Part shown: positions 1 to 8,450 of the stretch, piece by piece
How positions within the stretch are numbered: position 1 is the stretch's first letter
How the letters are laid out: each line of letters starts with the position of its first letter
Source: CAVRUD01 sp963724285
Lineage (GTDB): Bacteria > Chloroflexota > Chloroflexia > Thermomicrobiales > UBA6265
NCBI GenBank assembly: GCA_963724285.1
Contig: CAVRUD010000019.1
Coordinates: 1 to 64,000, forward strand
DNA: 64,000 bases
Direction: 5' to 3'
Program-made: the position numbers and the translations under genes
Notes under the pieces: generated by a model
What the model was told of the DNA's origin: nothing
What the model saw: the letters and a program-made list of their open reading frames with translations, nothing else
The model's database searches: none

Positions 1-58
1 TCCTCCCTTATGCACGGGGCGAGACGATGTCCCGGACATCCCGCCGCGTTACCCTGTC

Positions 59-184
59 GTAGGGGCGGACCGATTGTCCGCCCGGTTGACAATCACGACG
101 CTCCGGGTTGGATACGGCGTTGTAATCACGGTACCTGGTGAAGTGTGGCCGGGCGGACACGCTGGGTAGATCGGTCCGCCCTAC
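59..184. repeat. REP doublet (family 1), inverted pair
   Basis: Two inverted copies of a palindromic element, at 59-85 and 149-184, flank about 63 bases. Both begin or end in GTAGGG(G)CGGACCGAT and CCGCCCGG. The left copy lacks the internal CTACCCAGCG segment present in the right copy. Related pairs lie at 43841-43988 and 57053-57204, with a compact single copy at 5333-5362. The arrangement resembles REPINs. No transposase gene is adjacent. Confidence 0.7.
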
Positions 185-217
185 GGCATCGCGCCTGTCC
201 CGGGATCGCGCAACCGA

Positions 218-1095
218 TCAGTCCAGCCCGAGCAATCCCAGGCTATCCCGGTGGAGGATTTTCTCCAACTCCTCCTCAGGGACGCGCGGGAGGTTTGTGC
301 CGTCGATGACATCGTTGACGCGCCAGAGGGCGTCCATCGTCTCCTGGGGCGTGGCGATCGGGAAGTCGGAGCCGAAGAGGAGTTTGTGGAGCACGCCCCA
401 CTCGGTCGCGTGGCGCAGGGCGTTGTAGTAGGACCAGGGGCGGTAGAAGTTGGCCGAGATGTCGGCGTAGAGGTTGGGGTGCTTGCGGATGACGACGAAG
501 CAGTCGATCTGCCAGGGGTGGGCCATGTGCGCCAGGATGATCTTCAGTTTGGGGAAGGTCATCGCCACGCGGTCGAGGTGGCGCGGGTGGGCGTAGTCGA
601 GGTCGGCGAATTGCACCGGCGAGGTGCCCTGGTGGAAGCAGGATCGGTAGTCCCAGCTCTTCGGCGCGACGGAAGACCCGGAAGGCTTCCTCGCCGAGCG
701 GGTCGAAGTTCTGGTAGTTCGGCCCGAACTTGATCCCCTTCAGCCCCAGGTCGCCGGTCGCGCGGTCGATCTCGTCGAGTGCTTCGGGATCGTGCGGGTG
801 GAGCGTCAGGAAGCCGATGAACTTGTCGGGGTAGGCGCGAACGAAGGCGGCGGTGTCGTCGTTGACGCCCGGGGTCGGGTAGATCAGCGGCCGTTTCCGG
901 CACGGCCTCCCGGGGGTCGGAGGCGATGTTGAAGACGATCGCGCGGTCGACAGGCTCCACGCCTTTGATGTAATCGTCCCAGGTGTGGGCGGTGGATGCG
1001 CTCTGATCCGGCCGCCATAACCCGCTCAGCTTGGAGTGCATTTCCGGCGGCGGCGTCTTGTGCCGAGGGGCATGCGTGTGGACGTCAACGATCAT
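218..1095 (-). pseudogene. Amidohydrolase-2 family metal-dependent hydrolase, frameshifted twice
   Basis: Cytoplasmic TIM-barrel hydrolase of the amidohydrolase-2 superfamily, which hydrolyses or decarboxylates ring or lactone compounds. The frame breaks twice by single bases, near 890-905 and near 615-645. Read across the breaks, the pieces form one protein of about 290 residues: VDVHTH metal pair at the N-terminus, LPILLHQGTSP in the middle, then ILAHMAHPW and LLFGSDFP supplying the remaining His and Asp ligands. ATG at 1095 is chosen because GGAGAA lies 7 bases upstream. It is the last gene of a minus-strand catabolic cluster. The coherent protein on both sides of each break makes sequencing indels likelier than decay. 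Substrate unknown. Confidence 0.75.
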
Positions 1096-1200
1096 GCGGG
1101 CGTTCTCCATTCGACTGCTAACCGTTCAGCCGTTATCGCATCTTAAGGCAGGTAGGCGGGGCCGCTGAATGGGCTGATCGACCAGCCTGTGGCCGTAATC

Positions 1201-2371
1201 TCACGCCACCCGGTACCGGTCGATCACGTCGGGGTCGGGCTCGACACCGAGTCCCGGGCCGGTGGGGACCGGGATGTAGCCATCGACCATATTCAGCTTG
1301 GTCGTGCAGAAGTTGGTCAGCACCGACGAACTGGAGACGTTGTATTCCAGGTACATCGAGTTGAGCAGATAGGCGTTGAGGTGCAGCGAAGCCGCTTTGA
1401 GCAGATCGGTCAGCCAGGCGTGGGGGACACAGTCGATCTGACGGCGCATGGCAAAATCGGCAATTTGCCGGGCGACGCTGATCCCACCACAGCGGGAGAG
1501 GTCGGGCTGCAGAACATCGACCCCGCCCTCCACAGCCAGCCGCTCGAATTCTGGGTAGCCTCCAGATTGCTCCCCGGCCGCCACCCGCAGCGTCGTACAG
1601 GCGTCTGAGAGGGCGCGATGCCCGGCGATATTTTCCGGGTGGAGCGCGTCCTCAAGCCAGATGACACCCAGATCTTCCAGCGCGTGCGCCAACCGGATCC
1701 AGTCCTTCAAGGGCACGCGGCTTGTAGGGACTGCGGTAGTCCGTCCCGTACCAGCCGGCATCGACAAGCAGGTCGACCGCATCCCCGGATTCTTCCCGTG
1801 CGGCCTTGACCAGGGCGATATCGAGGGCCAGATCGTATCCAAAGGCGCCCCACCCGAACTTGATCGCCTGAAAGCCCTGCTCGAGGTACTCCTGGACCGC
1901 CGCCTTCATCGCGTCCGGGGTTGGCCGGAAAAGGGTCGAGGCATACCCCTTCACCTTCTCCCGGTACCGCGCCCCGAGGAGGGTACTGATCGGTTGCCCT
2001 GTAGCCTTCCCGGCGATGTCCCAGAGGGCGATGTCCGCCCCAGAGAGCATCTGCATGCCGGCACCCTGGCGCCCGTAGTAGGCCAGATAGCGGTAGGTCT
2101 TCTGCCAGAGCCGCTCCCGCTCGAGCGGGTTCTCACCAACCAAGGCCGCCCGCAGAGATTCGAAGCCGATAGCGCCACCCGAAGGAGCGTCGACGATCGC
2201 CTTGCCGACGTGCGGCTGGGTCTCGATATCCGACCAGCCGGTGATCCCCTCGTCGGTGCTGATCTTGAGCAGTGACACGAACCGAACGCCGTGCGCCTCG
2301 CTCGCCTCCGATGGATCTGAGTAGTTCTTCCCGGTGTCGAGCACGATCGCCTCGACGTCGGTGATGATCAC
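1201..2371 (-). CDS. Mandelate racemase/muconate lactonizing enzyme family protein (one frameshift)
   Basis: Enolase-superfamily enzyme, probably a sugar-acid dehydratase, racemase or cycloisomerase that abstracts the alpha proton of a carboxylate with Mg2+. Length across the break is about 389 residues, normal for the family. The N-terminal capping domain runs to about residue 125, then the barrel: IKFGWG (Lys base), LLVDAGW (Asp ligand), WLEDAL (Glu ligand), AAGEQSGG (Glu ligand), and PHAW (His of the mandelate-racemase type). A single-base shift near 1715-1735 splits the gene just before WLEDAL. GTG start at 2371 follows GGAAGGGGAG. Neighbours suggest degradation of a sugar acid or lactone; the substrate cannot be read from sequence. 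Confidence 0.85.
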
Positions 2372-2446
2372 GCGCTCCCCTTCCGATCAAGCCGCGTCAG
2401 GCAGTCGGGTGAGGCATGCCTCGCCCCTACGATGCCATGCTCACCT

Positions 2447-2905
2447 CTACGAGATCTCGAAAATCGTCTCCACCTCGACCGGGGCGTCCGATGGCAGGGC
2501 GGCTAGACCGACCGCCGAGCGAGCGTGGACGCCCTTGTCGCCGAAGACTTCGTACATGAACTCGGAAAATCCGTGCATCACTTTCGGGGTGTCACCGAAG
2601 CCGGGAGGGCAGTTCACCATCCCCAGAACCTTCACCACGCGGTTGATGCGGCTGAGATCGCCAAGCACGCTCTTCGCCATCGCCAACTGTTGGATGGCAC
2701 ATTCGCGCGCGGCCTCATAGCCCTGCTCGACCGTGTAGGTCTCCCCGACCCGTCCCTGCCAGACCTTGCCATCCCTGTTCGGCGGGGTCGTTCCGGAGAG
2801 GTAGAGCAAGTTTCCGGTGATGATGCCGACCGCCATCGCCGGATGGAAGCTCTTCGCCTCCGCCAACTCGATACCCATCTCCTTCAGCTTCTCTTCGGGC
2901 GTCAT
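2447..2905 (-). CDS. RidA family protein (YjgF-like)
   Basis: Small YjgF/RidA-type protein of 152 residues, a family that hydrolyses reactive enamine/imine intermediates released by PLP enzymes. Family sequence is clear at LLYLSGTTPP and in the C-terminal half (INRVVKVLGMVNC and HARSAVGLAALP), the latter containing the Arg that binds the substrate carboxylate in canonical members. AAAGGAG lies 7 bases before the ATG. It sits in the cluster with a SelA-like PLP lyase (4053-5261), whose enamine products would be a logical substrate. That pairing is inference. The divergent N-terminus (EEKLKEMGIEL) fits the broader subfamily rather than strict RidA. Confidence 0.88.
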   Translation of the reverse strand: MTPEEKLKEMGIELAEAKSFHPAMAVGIITGNLLYLSGTTPPNRDGKVWQGRVGETYTVEQGYEAARECAIQQLAMAKSVLGDLSRINRVVKVLGMVNCPPGFGDTPKVMHGFSEFMYEVFGDKGVHARSAVGLAALPSDAPVEVETIFEIS

Positions 2906-3243
2906 CGTGGCTCTCCTTTTCAGTTGATTCCCATTTGCGTGGCCAAGCCGCCACCGTTGGAATCTCGATCTTGTCCAACCCCATCATGGTGCCAGCGAAG
3001 GGCGCAGTCCGCAATCGGGGAAGTGGCAGGGGTGGGCGGAAAAGGCCCCCTAACCCCCCGGCCCCCTTCCCCCCGCTGCACTAAGGAGGGCAGGGGGAAG
3101 GGGGAGACGAGCGGCCCTCACCCCGGCCCTAACGGGCCACCCCTCTCCCAACCGTGGGAGAGGGGTACGACGTAAGCGCTCCCCCTCTCCCAATTCTGGG
3201 AGAGGGGGTAGGGGGTGAGGTCCTTTCGCGGCCACTCTTCACC
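2906..3243. repeat. Non-coding gap with GC-rich palindromic repeats (family 2)
   Basis: No gene is seen. The gap holds two strong hairpins, CCCCTCTCCCA/TGGGAGAGGGG at 3140-3165 and a near copy with 12-bp arms at 3181-3208. They are preceded by a CCCCCTAACCCC...GGGGGAAGGGGGAG segment at about 3046-3110. Related sequence recurs at about 30871-30940 and 54401-54460, again between genes. Confidence 0.7.
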
Positions 3244-4050
3244 CTAAGCGCTATGGCTCCCGAACTCTCGATACTTTGGCGGCTCCGAGTCGTGGTACTC
3301 CCGGCAGAGCTGAACAAGGCGTTCGACCAGGACGTTGGCCAGGCGTTCGCCTTTCTCGGCGGAGGCGACAAGGGGGTCGCCCATAACGCCGTGCGCCATC
3401 TCGCGGCGGCGCTCCGGAAAGGAGGCGAAGCGCTTGATCTCTGGGCTAAAGGGCCGGCGGTCCTCGTCCTTCACCCGCCGGTCGGGATCGACGAGGTGCG
3501 GGCGGAGGTGCATCTGCAGGCTGGTCTCCCATTCGCCGCCGTGGCCGATGCTGCCCTTGTCCGCGTCGCTCCAGGCAAGCAACTCGGGGTCGGCCATGTG
3601 CCAGTAGGTAATCGCCAGGGCCCAGACATCCTCCTCGGCCAGCTTGACCGAGGCCGACCAGGTCGGCTGCTCGTTCCCGCCATGGCCGTTGAGGAGGATG
3701 ATCCGGTGGAAGCCATTCGCCCAGATGCTGCGCGAGACGTCGCAGAGGACGGCAATGAATGTTTCAAGTCCGAGGGTGATCGTCCCGACCTCGCCCATGT
3801 TGTAGTGGGTGAAGCCGAGCATCTGGGGCGGCGCGACGATCACCGGAAACTCCGAGATTGCGTCGGAGGCCCGGATCGCCAGGTGGTAGGGGATTGAGAT
3901 ATCAACGTCCATCGGGCAGTGCGGGCCGTGCTGCTCGACGGATCCCACCGGAACGATCACGACCGGACGTTGCTCCAGGGCAGACAGCAACTCGTGTCGC
4001 AACATCTCCTGCCAGAGCACCTTCTTGCCAGAGGCCGGTTGCAGCAGCAT
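3244..4050 (-). CDS. Creatininase family amidohydrolase
   Basis: Cytoplasmic metal-dependent amidohydrolase of the creatininase family (creatinine, mycofactocin-precursor and formamide hydrolases), 268 residues as expected. Metal-binding motifs are intact: VGSVEQHGPHCPMDVD near residue 36, LNGHGGN near 122, and GHGGEWETS near 163. ATG at 4050 lies just after the stop of the SelA-like gene, with GGAGGGG 7 bases upstream, so the two are probably cotranscribed and translationally coupled. The family does not reveal the substrate. In this cluster it may open an amide or lactam produced upstream. Confidence 0.88.
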   Translation of the reverse strand: MLLQPASGKKVLWQEMLRHELLSALEQRPVVIVPVGSVEQHGPHCPMDVDISIPYHLAIRASDAISEFPVIVAPPQMLGFTHYNMGEVGTITLGLETFIAVLCDVSRSIWANGFHRIILLNGHGGNEQPTWSASVKLAEEDVWALAITYWHMADPELLAWSDADKGSIGHGGEWETSLQMHLRPHLVDPDRRVKDEDRRPFSPEIKRFASFPERRREMAHGVMGDPLVASAEKGERLANVLVERLVQLCREYHDSEPPKYREFGSHSA

Positions 4051-4052
4051 GA

Positions 4053-5261
4053 CTACGCCCCTCCACCGCTGGGGGACATGAGCACGTCGCGCAACCGATC
4101 GCCGACAATCGCCGCTTCCGCCTCATCCAACACCATCGGGTTGACGATGAGGGTCTCGAACTCCGCGCGCGACTCCGCGACCGCGACGGCGGGATCACCT
4201 TTGAGGAGCGCATTGACCGCATCGTAGGCGTGGAAGCCCAGCCTATCCGGCTCGAGTTCGAGCCAGAGGTAGGGAACCACCTGCTTCGGCGAGCGAGGGC
4301 AGGAGAGCGTCACGCCTGGGATCCCATCGACCTTGGCGGCGATTCCATCGAGCATCGCCTGCCAGCTCCGGGCGTCTTCTTCATCACTGCCGGCGGCGTA
4401 CCACTTCAGCGCCGTCACCAAGCCGGCGATCTCCTCGCGGCCGGTCTTCATGCCCCGACCCAGGCCCTGATGAGGGATGCCGCGTACCTCTCCCCGGGCG
4501 GCCCGCTCGCGGTGCGCCCAGGTGGCCATCCGGACGTCCATGTCCTGATGTTGGAAGGCGACCGAGGCAATCAGGTGGGCGCGGCCGACCAGCACGCCGC
4601 TCGCCTGCGGCCCGCCGATCGCCTTACCGCCGGAGAAGGTCACCAGATCGGCGCCTTCGGCGATGAACCGGCGCAGGTTGCTCCGCGGAGGCAAGGACGC
4701 CGACGCGTCGACAATCACCGGCAGACCGTGCGCGTGGGCGATCTCGGCCACCTCCGGCAGGGAGAGCGTGCCAGGCGTGTCAAGCACCGGCCAGGCGACC
4801 GCCGCTGTTCGCTCGGAGATGGCGGCTTCGATCTGCCAATCGTAGGTCCCGCCCGCGCCCGGATAGCCGAGATAGCCGGCCTCAACGAACTTCGCGCCAG
4901 ATGCCCGGATCGCGTGGTCGTAGGCGTTGCGGTGGCCGCGCTGGACCACGATCTCATTCTTCAGCCCGGTGGTATCCGGCAGTTGGTCCATAGCGGCCGG
5001 GTCCATCCCGGCCATGCAGGCCGCCGCCGCCAAGGTCAATCCCGCCGCCGCACCGGAGACGACGTACCCGGCCTCCGCCCCGGTGATCTCAGCCAGGATC
5101 TTCCCGGCCGCCGCCTGCAACTCGCCCATATGGACATTGGCCACGGAGGCTTCACGCATGGCATCCAGGACGCCCGGCGCCAGCTTGTTGCCACCCAGCC
5201 GGGTCAACGACCCGGCGGCATTGATCACCGGTCGCACGCCCAATTCTTCGTAGAACCCCAC
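4053..5261 (-). CDS. SelA-like PLP-dependent aminotransferase/ammonia-lyase family protein
   Basis: Fold-type I PLP enzyme of 402 residues, related to selenocysteine synthase SelA and to D-glucosaminate-6-phosphate ammonia-lyase-like proteins. The N-terminus RPVINAAGSLTRLGGN is the typical opening of this group. The cofactor Lys is in TFSGGKAIGGPQASG, and VDASASLPP contains the Asp that contacts the pyridine ring. No tRNA-binding extension or selenocysteine genes are nearby, so a metabolic lyase role on an amino-sugar acid is more likely than SelA function (inference). GTG start at 5261 follows AGGAG. It precedes the creatininase gene by two bases. Confidence 0.82.
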   Translation of the reverse strand: MGFYEELGVRPVINAAGSLTRLGGNKLAPGVLDAMREASVANVHMGELQAAAGKILAEITGAEAGYVVSGAAAGLTLAAAACMAGMDPAAMDQLPDTTGLKNEIVVQRGHRNAYDHAIRASGAKFVEAGYLGYPGAGGTYDWQIEAAISERTAAVAWPVLDTPGTLSLPEVAEIAHAHGLPVIVDASASLPPRSNLRRFIAEGADLVTFSGGKAIGGPQASGVLVGRAHLIASVAFQHQDMDVRMATWAHRERAARGEVRGIPHQGLGRGMKTGREEIAGLVTALKWYAAGSDEEDARSWQAMLDGIAAKVDGIPGVTLSCPRSPKQVVPYLWLELEPDRLGFHAYDAVNALLKGDPAVAVAESRAEFETLIVNPMVLDEAEAAIVGDRLRDVLMSPSGGGA

Positions 5262-5332
5262 GCCATCTGCTCCTGACTGCTACATGTTCGTCTTGTCAGC
5301 CTGCGCGAACCGTAACGCCGAATCAGCCACCC

Positions 5333-5362
5333 TGTAGGGGCAGGGCAAGCCCTGCCCCTACA
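5333..5362. repeat. Compact palindrome of REP family 1
   Basis: Perfect 14-bp inverted repeat TGTAGGGGCAGGGC / GCCCTGCCCCTACA with a 2-base centre, between two minus-strand genes. The ends match the larger REP pairs of the window. A half-site with GCCTCGCCCCTAC lies at about 2405-2430. Confidence 0.6.
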
Positions 5363-5395
5363 ATCCGGACCCGCTGATGCAGGCACCCTCGGTTT

Positions 5396-6298
5396 CTAGA
5401 ACGTCTTGTCCCCGTTCACCGCCAGCATGACCGAGTAGAGGGACGTCGTCGCGCAGATGAACAGGCGGTTCCGCTTCGGCCCGCCGAAAACGACGTTCGC
5501 CACCGGTTCCGGCACAAACACTTTCCCGATCAGCGTGCCGTCCGGATCGATGCAATGGACTCCATCACCGGCGCTCGTCCAAATACGCCCGGCGTCGTCC
5601 ACCCGAAATCCATCGAACCCGCCTGCCGTGCAGACCGCGAACACCTCCCCGCCGGAGAGCTTGCCGTCGGCAGAGACGGCGAACTTCCGAATATGCCGGG
5701 TTCGGGCGCTGCCGGTGTCGGAGACGTAGAGGGTTTTCTCGTCAGGGGAGAAGGCGATGCCGTTGGGCCGCTCAAAGTCGTCGGCCGCGATCCGGACCTC
5801 GCCGGTGTGAGGGTCAATCCGGTAGACGTGGCAGGCGCCGATCTCGCTCTCGGCCTTGTGGCCCTCGTAATCGGAGTCGATGCCATAGGCCGGGTCGGTG
5901 AACCAGATCGACCCGTCTGATTTGACGACCAGATCGTTCGGGCTGTTGAGGCGCTTGCCCTCGTGGCGATCGGCGAGCGTGATCACCGTGCCGTCGTGCT
6001 CCGTCCGGCTGACGCGGCGGCCGCCGTGCTCGCAGGAGACCAGCCGCCCCTCCCGGTCGACGGTGTGGCCATTTGTGTAGCCCGCCGGATGACGGAAGAC
6101 GCCGGTTGCGCCCGTCGCTTCGTCCCAGCGGAGCATCCTATCGTTGGGGATGTCGCTCCAAACGACGTACCGTCCGGCTGGGAAATAGGCGGGCCCCTCC
6201 GCCCACCGGCACCCCTGGTAGAGGTGTTCGACCCGAGCACTCATCTTGATCAGCGGCCCGAACCGCTCGTCCAGGATGGCGAAATCCGTACTGGCCAT
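5396..6298 (-). CDS. SMP-30/gluconolactonase/LRE family protein
   Basis: Six-bladed beta-propeller lactonase of 300 residues, expected to hydrolyse a sugar lactone with a divalent metal. Family signatures include CRWAEGPAYFP (metal Glu), RLNSPNDLVVKSDGSIWFTDP (Asn ligand), FERPNGIAFSPDEKTLYVSDT and FDGFRVDDAGRIW (Asp ligand). ATG at 6298 is chosen over an upstream in-frame start because GAGGAG precedes it closely and the 37 extra residues look non-coding. No signal peptide is visible, so the enzyme is probably cytoplasmic. It is the first gene of the catabolic cluster, and lactone hydrolysis fits with the enolase-superfamily enzyme at 1201-2371. Confidence 0.9.
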   Translation of the reverse strand: MASTDFAILDERFGPLIKMSARVEHLYQGCRWAEGPAYFPAGRYVVWSDIPNDRMLRWDEATGATGVFRHPAGYTNGHTVDREGRLVSCEHGGRRVSRTEHDGTVITLADRHEGKRLNSPNDLVVKSDGSIWFTDPAYGIDSDYEGHKAESEIGACHVYRIDPHTGEVRIAADDFERPNGIAFSPDEKTLYVSDTGSARTRHIRKFAVSADGKLSGGEVFAVCTAGGFDGFRVDDAGRIWTSAGDGVHCIDPDGTLIGKVFVPEPVANVVFGGPKRNRLFICATTSLYSVMLAVNGDKTF

Positions 6299-6397
6299 GG
6301 ACGCTCCTCCTCGGTGCGTGCAGAGAACGCCGCAGGCTGTCGTTCTCCGGCGGGGCACGGAGCCCGGCCAGACGACCCTCTGGCGGCAGACGCCAAA

Positions 6398-6431
6398 AAC
6401 CGGCGGCACATTACCACGAGTGCCGCCGGTT
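6398..6431 (-). terminator. Rho-independent terminator of the DinB-like gene
   Basis: Perfect 12-bp stem AACCGGCGGCAC / GTGCCGCCGGTT, 10-base loop. On the minus strand it is followed by a TTTTT run. It lies directly downstream of the gene at 6489-6968. Confidence 0.8.
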
Positions 6432-6488
6432 CTCGATCAGGTTCTATGCCGCAGCGTTCTGATCCTGGGCTTCCCAGGAATGGCTCGC

Positions 6489-6968
6489 CTAGCGGGCCAG
6501 TGCGCTCTTGATACTGTCGAGGTGCTCCCGCTGATGCCCGATCACGGCGAATTGGATGACCTGACCTATCGTCATCTCGTTGCCGACCAGCACGCCAACA
6601 CTCCGATCCAGATCTTCCTCGGAGAGCCACCGCAGTTGAGTCAAGAAGGCCTGTCCACTGGCGCTGAGCGCGTTAACCACGTCCTCTTGCTTGACGTTGG
6701 CGTGGTTGCGAGCATGGTCGGCATTCATTTTGTCGATCTCTTCGAGCGAACCGGGCGCATTGGTCGGTCTACCGGCTATGACCGACTCGATAAGGCCGGC
6801 CAGCCCGCCCTGAACCGTGGCCATGTGGAAAGCAATCACTCCGACCGTGCGCTCGTCGTTCGCGCCGATACGAGCCCACTCCTCGTCCGAACATCTCGAG
6901 ACCGCCACCACGTACTCGGCGTTGTTCGCCTGAAACTCGTCCGCAAACGCTTGGGTCTGACTTGCCAC
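6489..6968 (-). CDS. DinB/YfiT-like four-helix metalloprotein
   Basis: Protein of 159 residues with the all-helical DinB-like fold shared by bacillithiol/mycothiol-dependent transferases. The likely metal-binding His residues are in IAFHMATVQ (near residue 48) and in GHQREHLDS near the C-terminus. The catalytic reaction cannot be read from sequence. GTG start at 6968 is preceded by GGGAGGA. A clear terminator follows. The gene is 28 bases from the SDR gene start region upstream on the same strand, so both may share a transcript. Confidence 0.75.
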   Translation of the reverse strand: MASQTQAFADEFQANNAEYVVAVSRCSDEEWARIGANDERTVGVIAFHMATVQGGLAGLIESVIAGRPTNAPGSLEEIDKMNADHARNHANVKQEDVVNALSASGQAFLTQLRWLSEEDLDRSVGVLVGNEMTIGQVIQFAVIGHQREHLDSIKSALAR

Positions 6969-6995
6969 GAAGTGTTCCTCCCGTGCACCGGCGCG

Positions 6996-7763
6996 CTACG
7001 CCAACCCGGCCTTCTGGCGCAGGCCGCCATCCGCAAAGAAGGTCGAGCCGGTCACATAGGTCGCTTCGTCCGACGCGAGGAAAAGGGCAACATTCGCGAT
7101 CTCCTGCGCTTCCCCTGGCCGCCGCATGGGTATCTTCTGCAAGGCATCGTCCGACCTGACGGGGTCGTTGATCCGGGCCGCCGTCATCGGGGTGGAGATC
7201 ATGCCGGGGCCGATGGCGTTGATCCGAACCCCCTTCTCGGCCAGTTCGAGGGCCATCGTCTTCGTCACCATGCTGAGCCCGCCCTTGGCGGCGCAGTAGG
7301 CAGGATTGCCTGGCTGAGGGATCTGTTCGTGGACGGAGGTGATGTTCACGATCGATCCTCCGCCTTGGTCCATCATCCGCCTTGCGGCATCGCGGGCCAG
7401 GATGAACGGGGCGATCAAATCGACGTTGATCACCCGGGTAAACGAGTCCGCCTCAACATCGAGCGACGACGGCTTCCCCTCCGACATGCCCGCGTTGTTG
7501 ACGAGCACGTCGATCCGGCCCAGCGCCGCGACCACCTTGTCGATCAGCCCTTCGGCGGCGTTGAGATCGGTAAAGTCGGCCTCGAACATCTCGGCCCGGC
7601 GGCCATGCGCCTTGATCGCATCGAGGGTTTGCTCCGCGCCGCGCTCGTCGCCGTAGACATGGATGGCGACGTCGGCACCCTCACGGGCGAAGGTCAGCGC
7701 GGTTGCGCGGCCAATACCGCTGTCCGCGCCGGTGACGAATGCGACTTTTCCTTCGAGCCTCAT
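6996..7763 (-). CDS. SDR family oxidoreductase (glucose 1-dehydrogenase-like)
   Basis: Classical short-chain dehydrogenase/reductase, 255 residues. It has the TGADSGIG dinucleotide-binding motif near residue 10, NNAG near 90, and catalytic Ser...YCAAK near 155-160, so it should be an active NAD(P)H enzyme in the cytoplasm. VYGDERGAEQTL and IGPGMISTPMT resemble glucose 1-dehydrogenase/3-oxoacyl-ACP reductase-type members, but the substrate is not determinable. ATG at 7763 has GAGAAGG upstream. A stand-alone metabolic gene near the DinB-like gene. Confidence 0.9.
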   Translation of the reverse strand: MRLEGKVAFVTGADSGIGRATALTFAREGADVAIHVYGDERGAEQTLDAIKAHGRRAEMFEADFTDLNAAEGLIDKVVAALGRIDVLVNNAGMSEGKPSSLDVEADSFTRVINVDLIAPFILARDAARRMMDQGGGSIVNITSVHEQIPQPGNPAYCAAKGGLSMVTKTMALELAEKGVRINAIGPGMISTPMTAARINDPVRSDDALQKIPMRRPGEAQEIANVALFLASDEATYVTGSTFFADGGLRQKAGLA

Positions 7764-7894
7764 CAGTTGCCACCTTCTCTCGTCGGTTCTCGGCTCTTAG
7801 GGGGCACGTGCCCCAGCCATTGACGTGCAAGAACGTGGCCCAGCCACTGGGTCCGATGCCTGATCAACGGGAAGGAGGGCAGGGTTGTTCGATC

Positions 7895-8341
7895 CTACTT
7901 GTCCGCGGCCATCGGGGTGAGGACGAAGACCGGGATCTCGCGGGTTGTCTTCGTTTGGTAGTTGGCGTAGTCCGGCCAGACCGCGACGGCGCGCTCCCAC
8001 CAGACGGCCTTCTCGTCACCCGTCACCTCGCGCGCGAGATAATCGCGCTTGACGGGGCCGTCCTGCAGTTCGACGTGCGGGTGGTTCTTCAGGTTGTAGT
8101 ACCAGACCGGATGCTTCGGGGCGCCACCAAGTGACGCGACGACGGCATAGTCCCCGTCGTGCTCAACTCGCATCAGCGCGGTCTTGCGCAGCTTGCCGCT
8201 CTGGGCGCCGACGCTGGTGAGGATGATGACCGGAACCCCACGCAGGGTGGTGCCCTCCGTCCCACCGGAGCTCTCGTAGAGTTCGGCCTGCTTGCGTGCC
8301 CAATCCGATGTACTCGGCTCATATTCTCCGGTGAGTGGCAT
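7895..8341 (-). CDS. Deazaflavin (F420)-dependent nitroreductase family protein
   Basis: Small split-barrel protein of 148 residues in the Ddn/DDN family, which uses reduced cofactor F420 to reduce quinones or nitro compounds. The sequence VIILTSVGAQSGKLRKTALMRVEHDGDYAVVAS, here given for its length of about 33 residues starting near residue 38, is the family core with the GAQSGKLRKT cofactor loop. HPVWYYNLKNHPHVELQ and FVLTPMA at the end complete the barrel. With the luciferase-like proteins at 42709 and 53341 it implies that the organism makes F420. The ribosome-binding site before ATG 8341 is weak. Confidence 0.88.
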   Translation of the reverse strand: MPLTGEYEPSTSDWARKQAELYESSGGTEGTTLRGVPVIILTSVGAQSGKLRKTALMRVEHDGDYAVVASLGGAPKHPVWYYNLKNHPHVELQDGPVKRDYLAREVTGDEKAVWWERAVAVWPDYANYQTKTTREIPVFVLTPMAADK

Positions 8342-8450
8342 GGGAGAAATGCTCGTCTCGTGCTATCGCGGCAACGTACGACAGGCACCCGCCGTCGACA
8401 TGCGCCGCACTGCGCCACATCTTATACGACGGGCAGAACACGAGAACGTG

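Noticed and set aside
6246..7823. A 525-codon plus-strand reading frame
   Set aside because: Antisense to the DinB-like and SDR genes, both of which have proper motifs and ribosome-binding sites.
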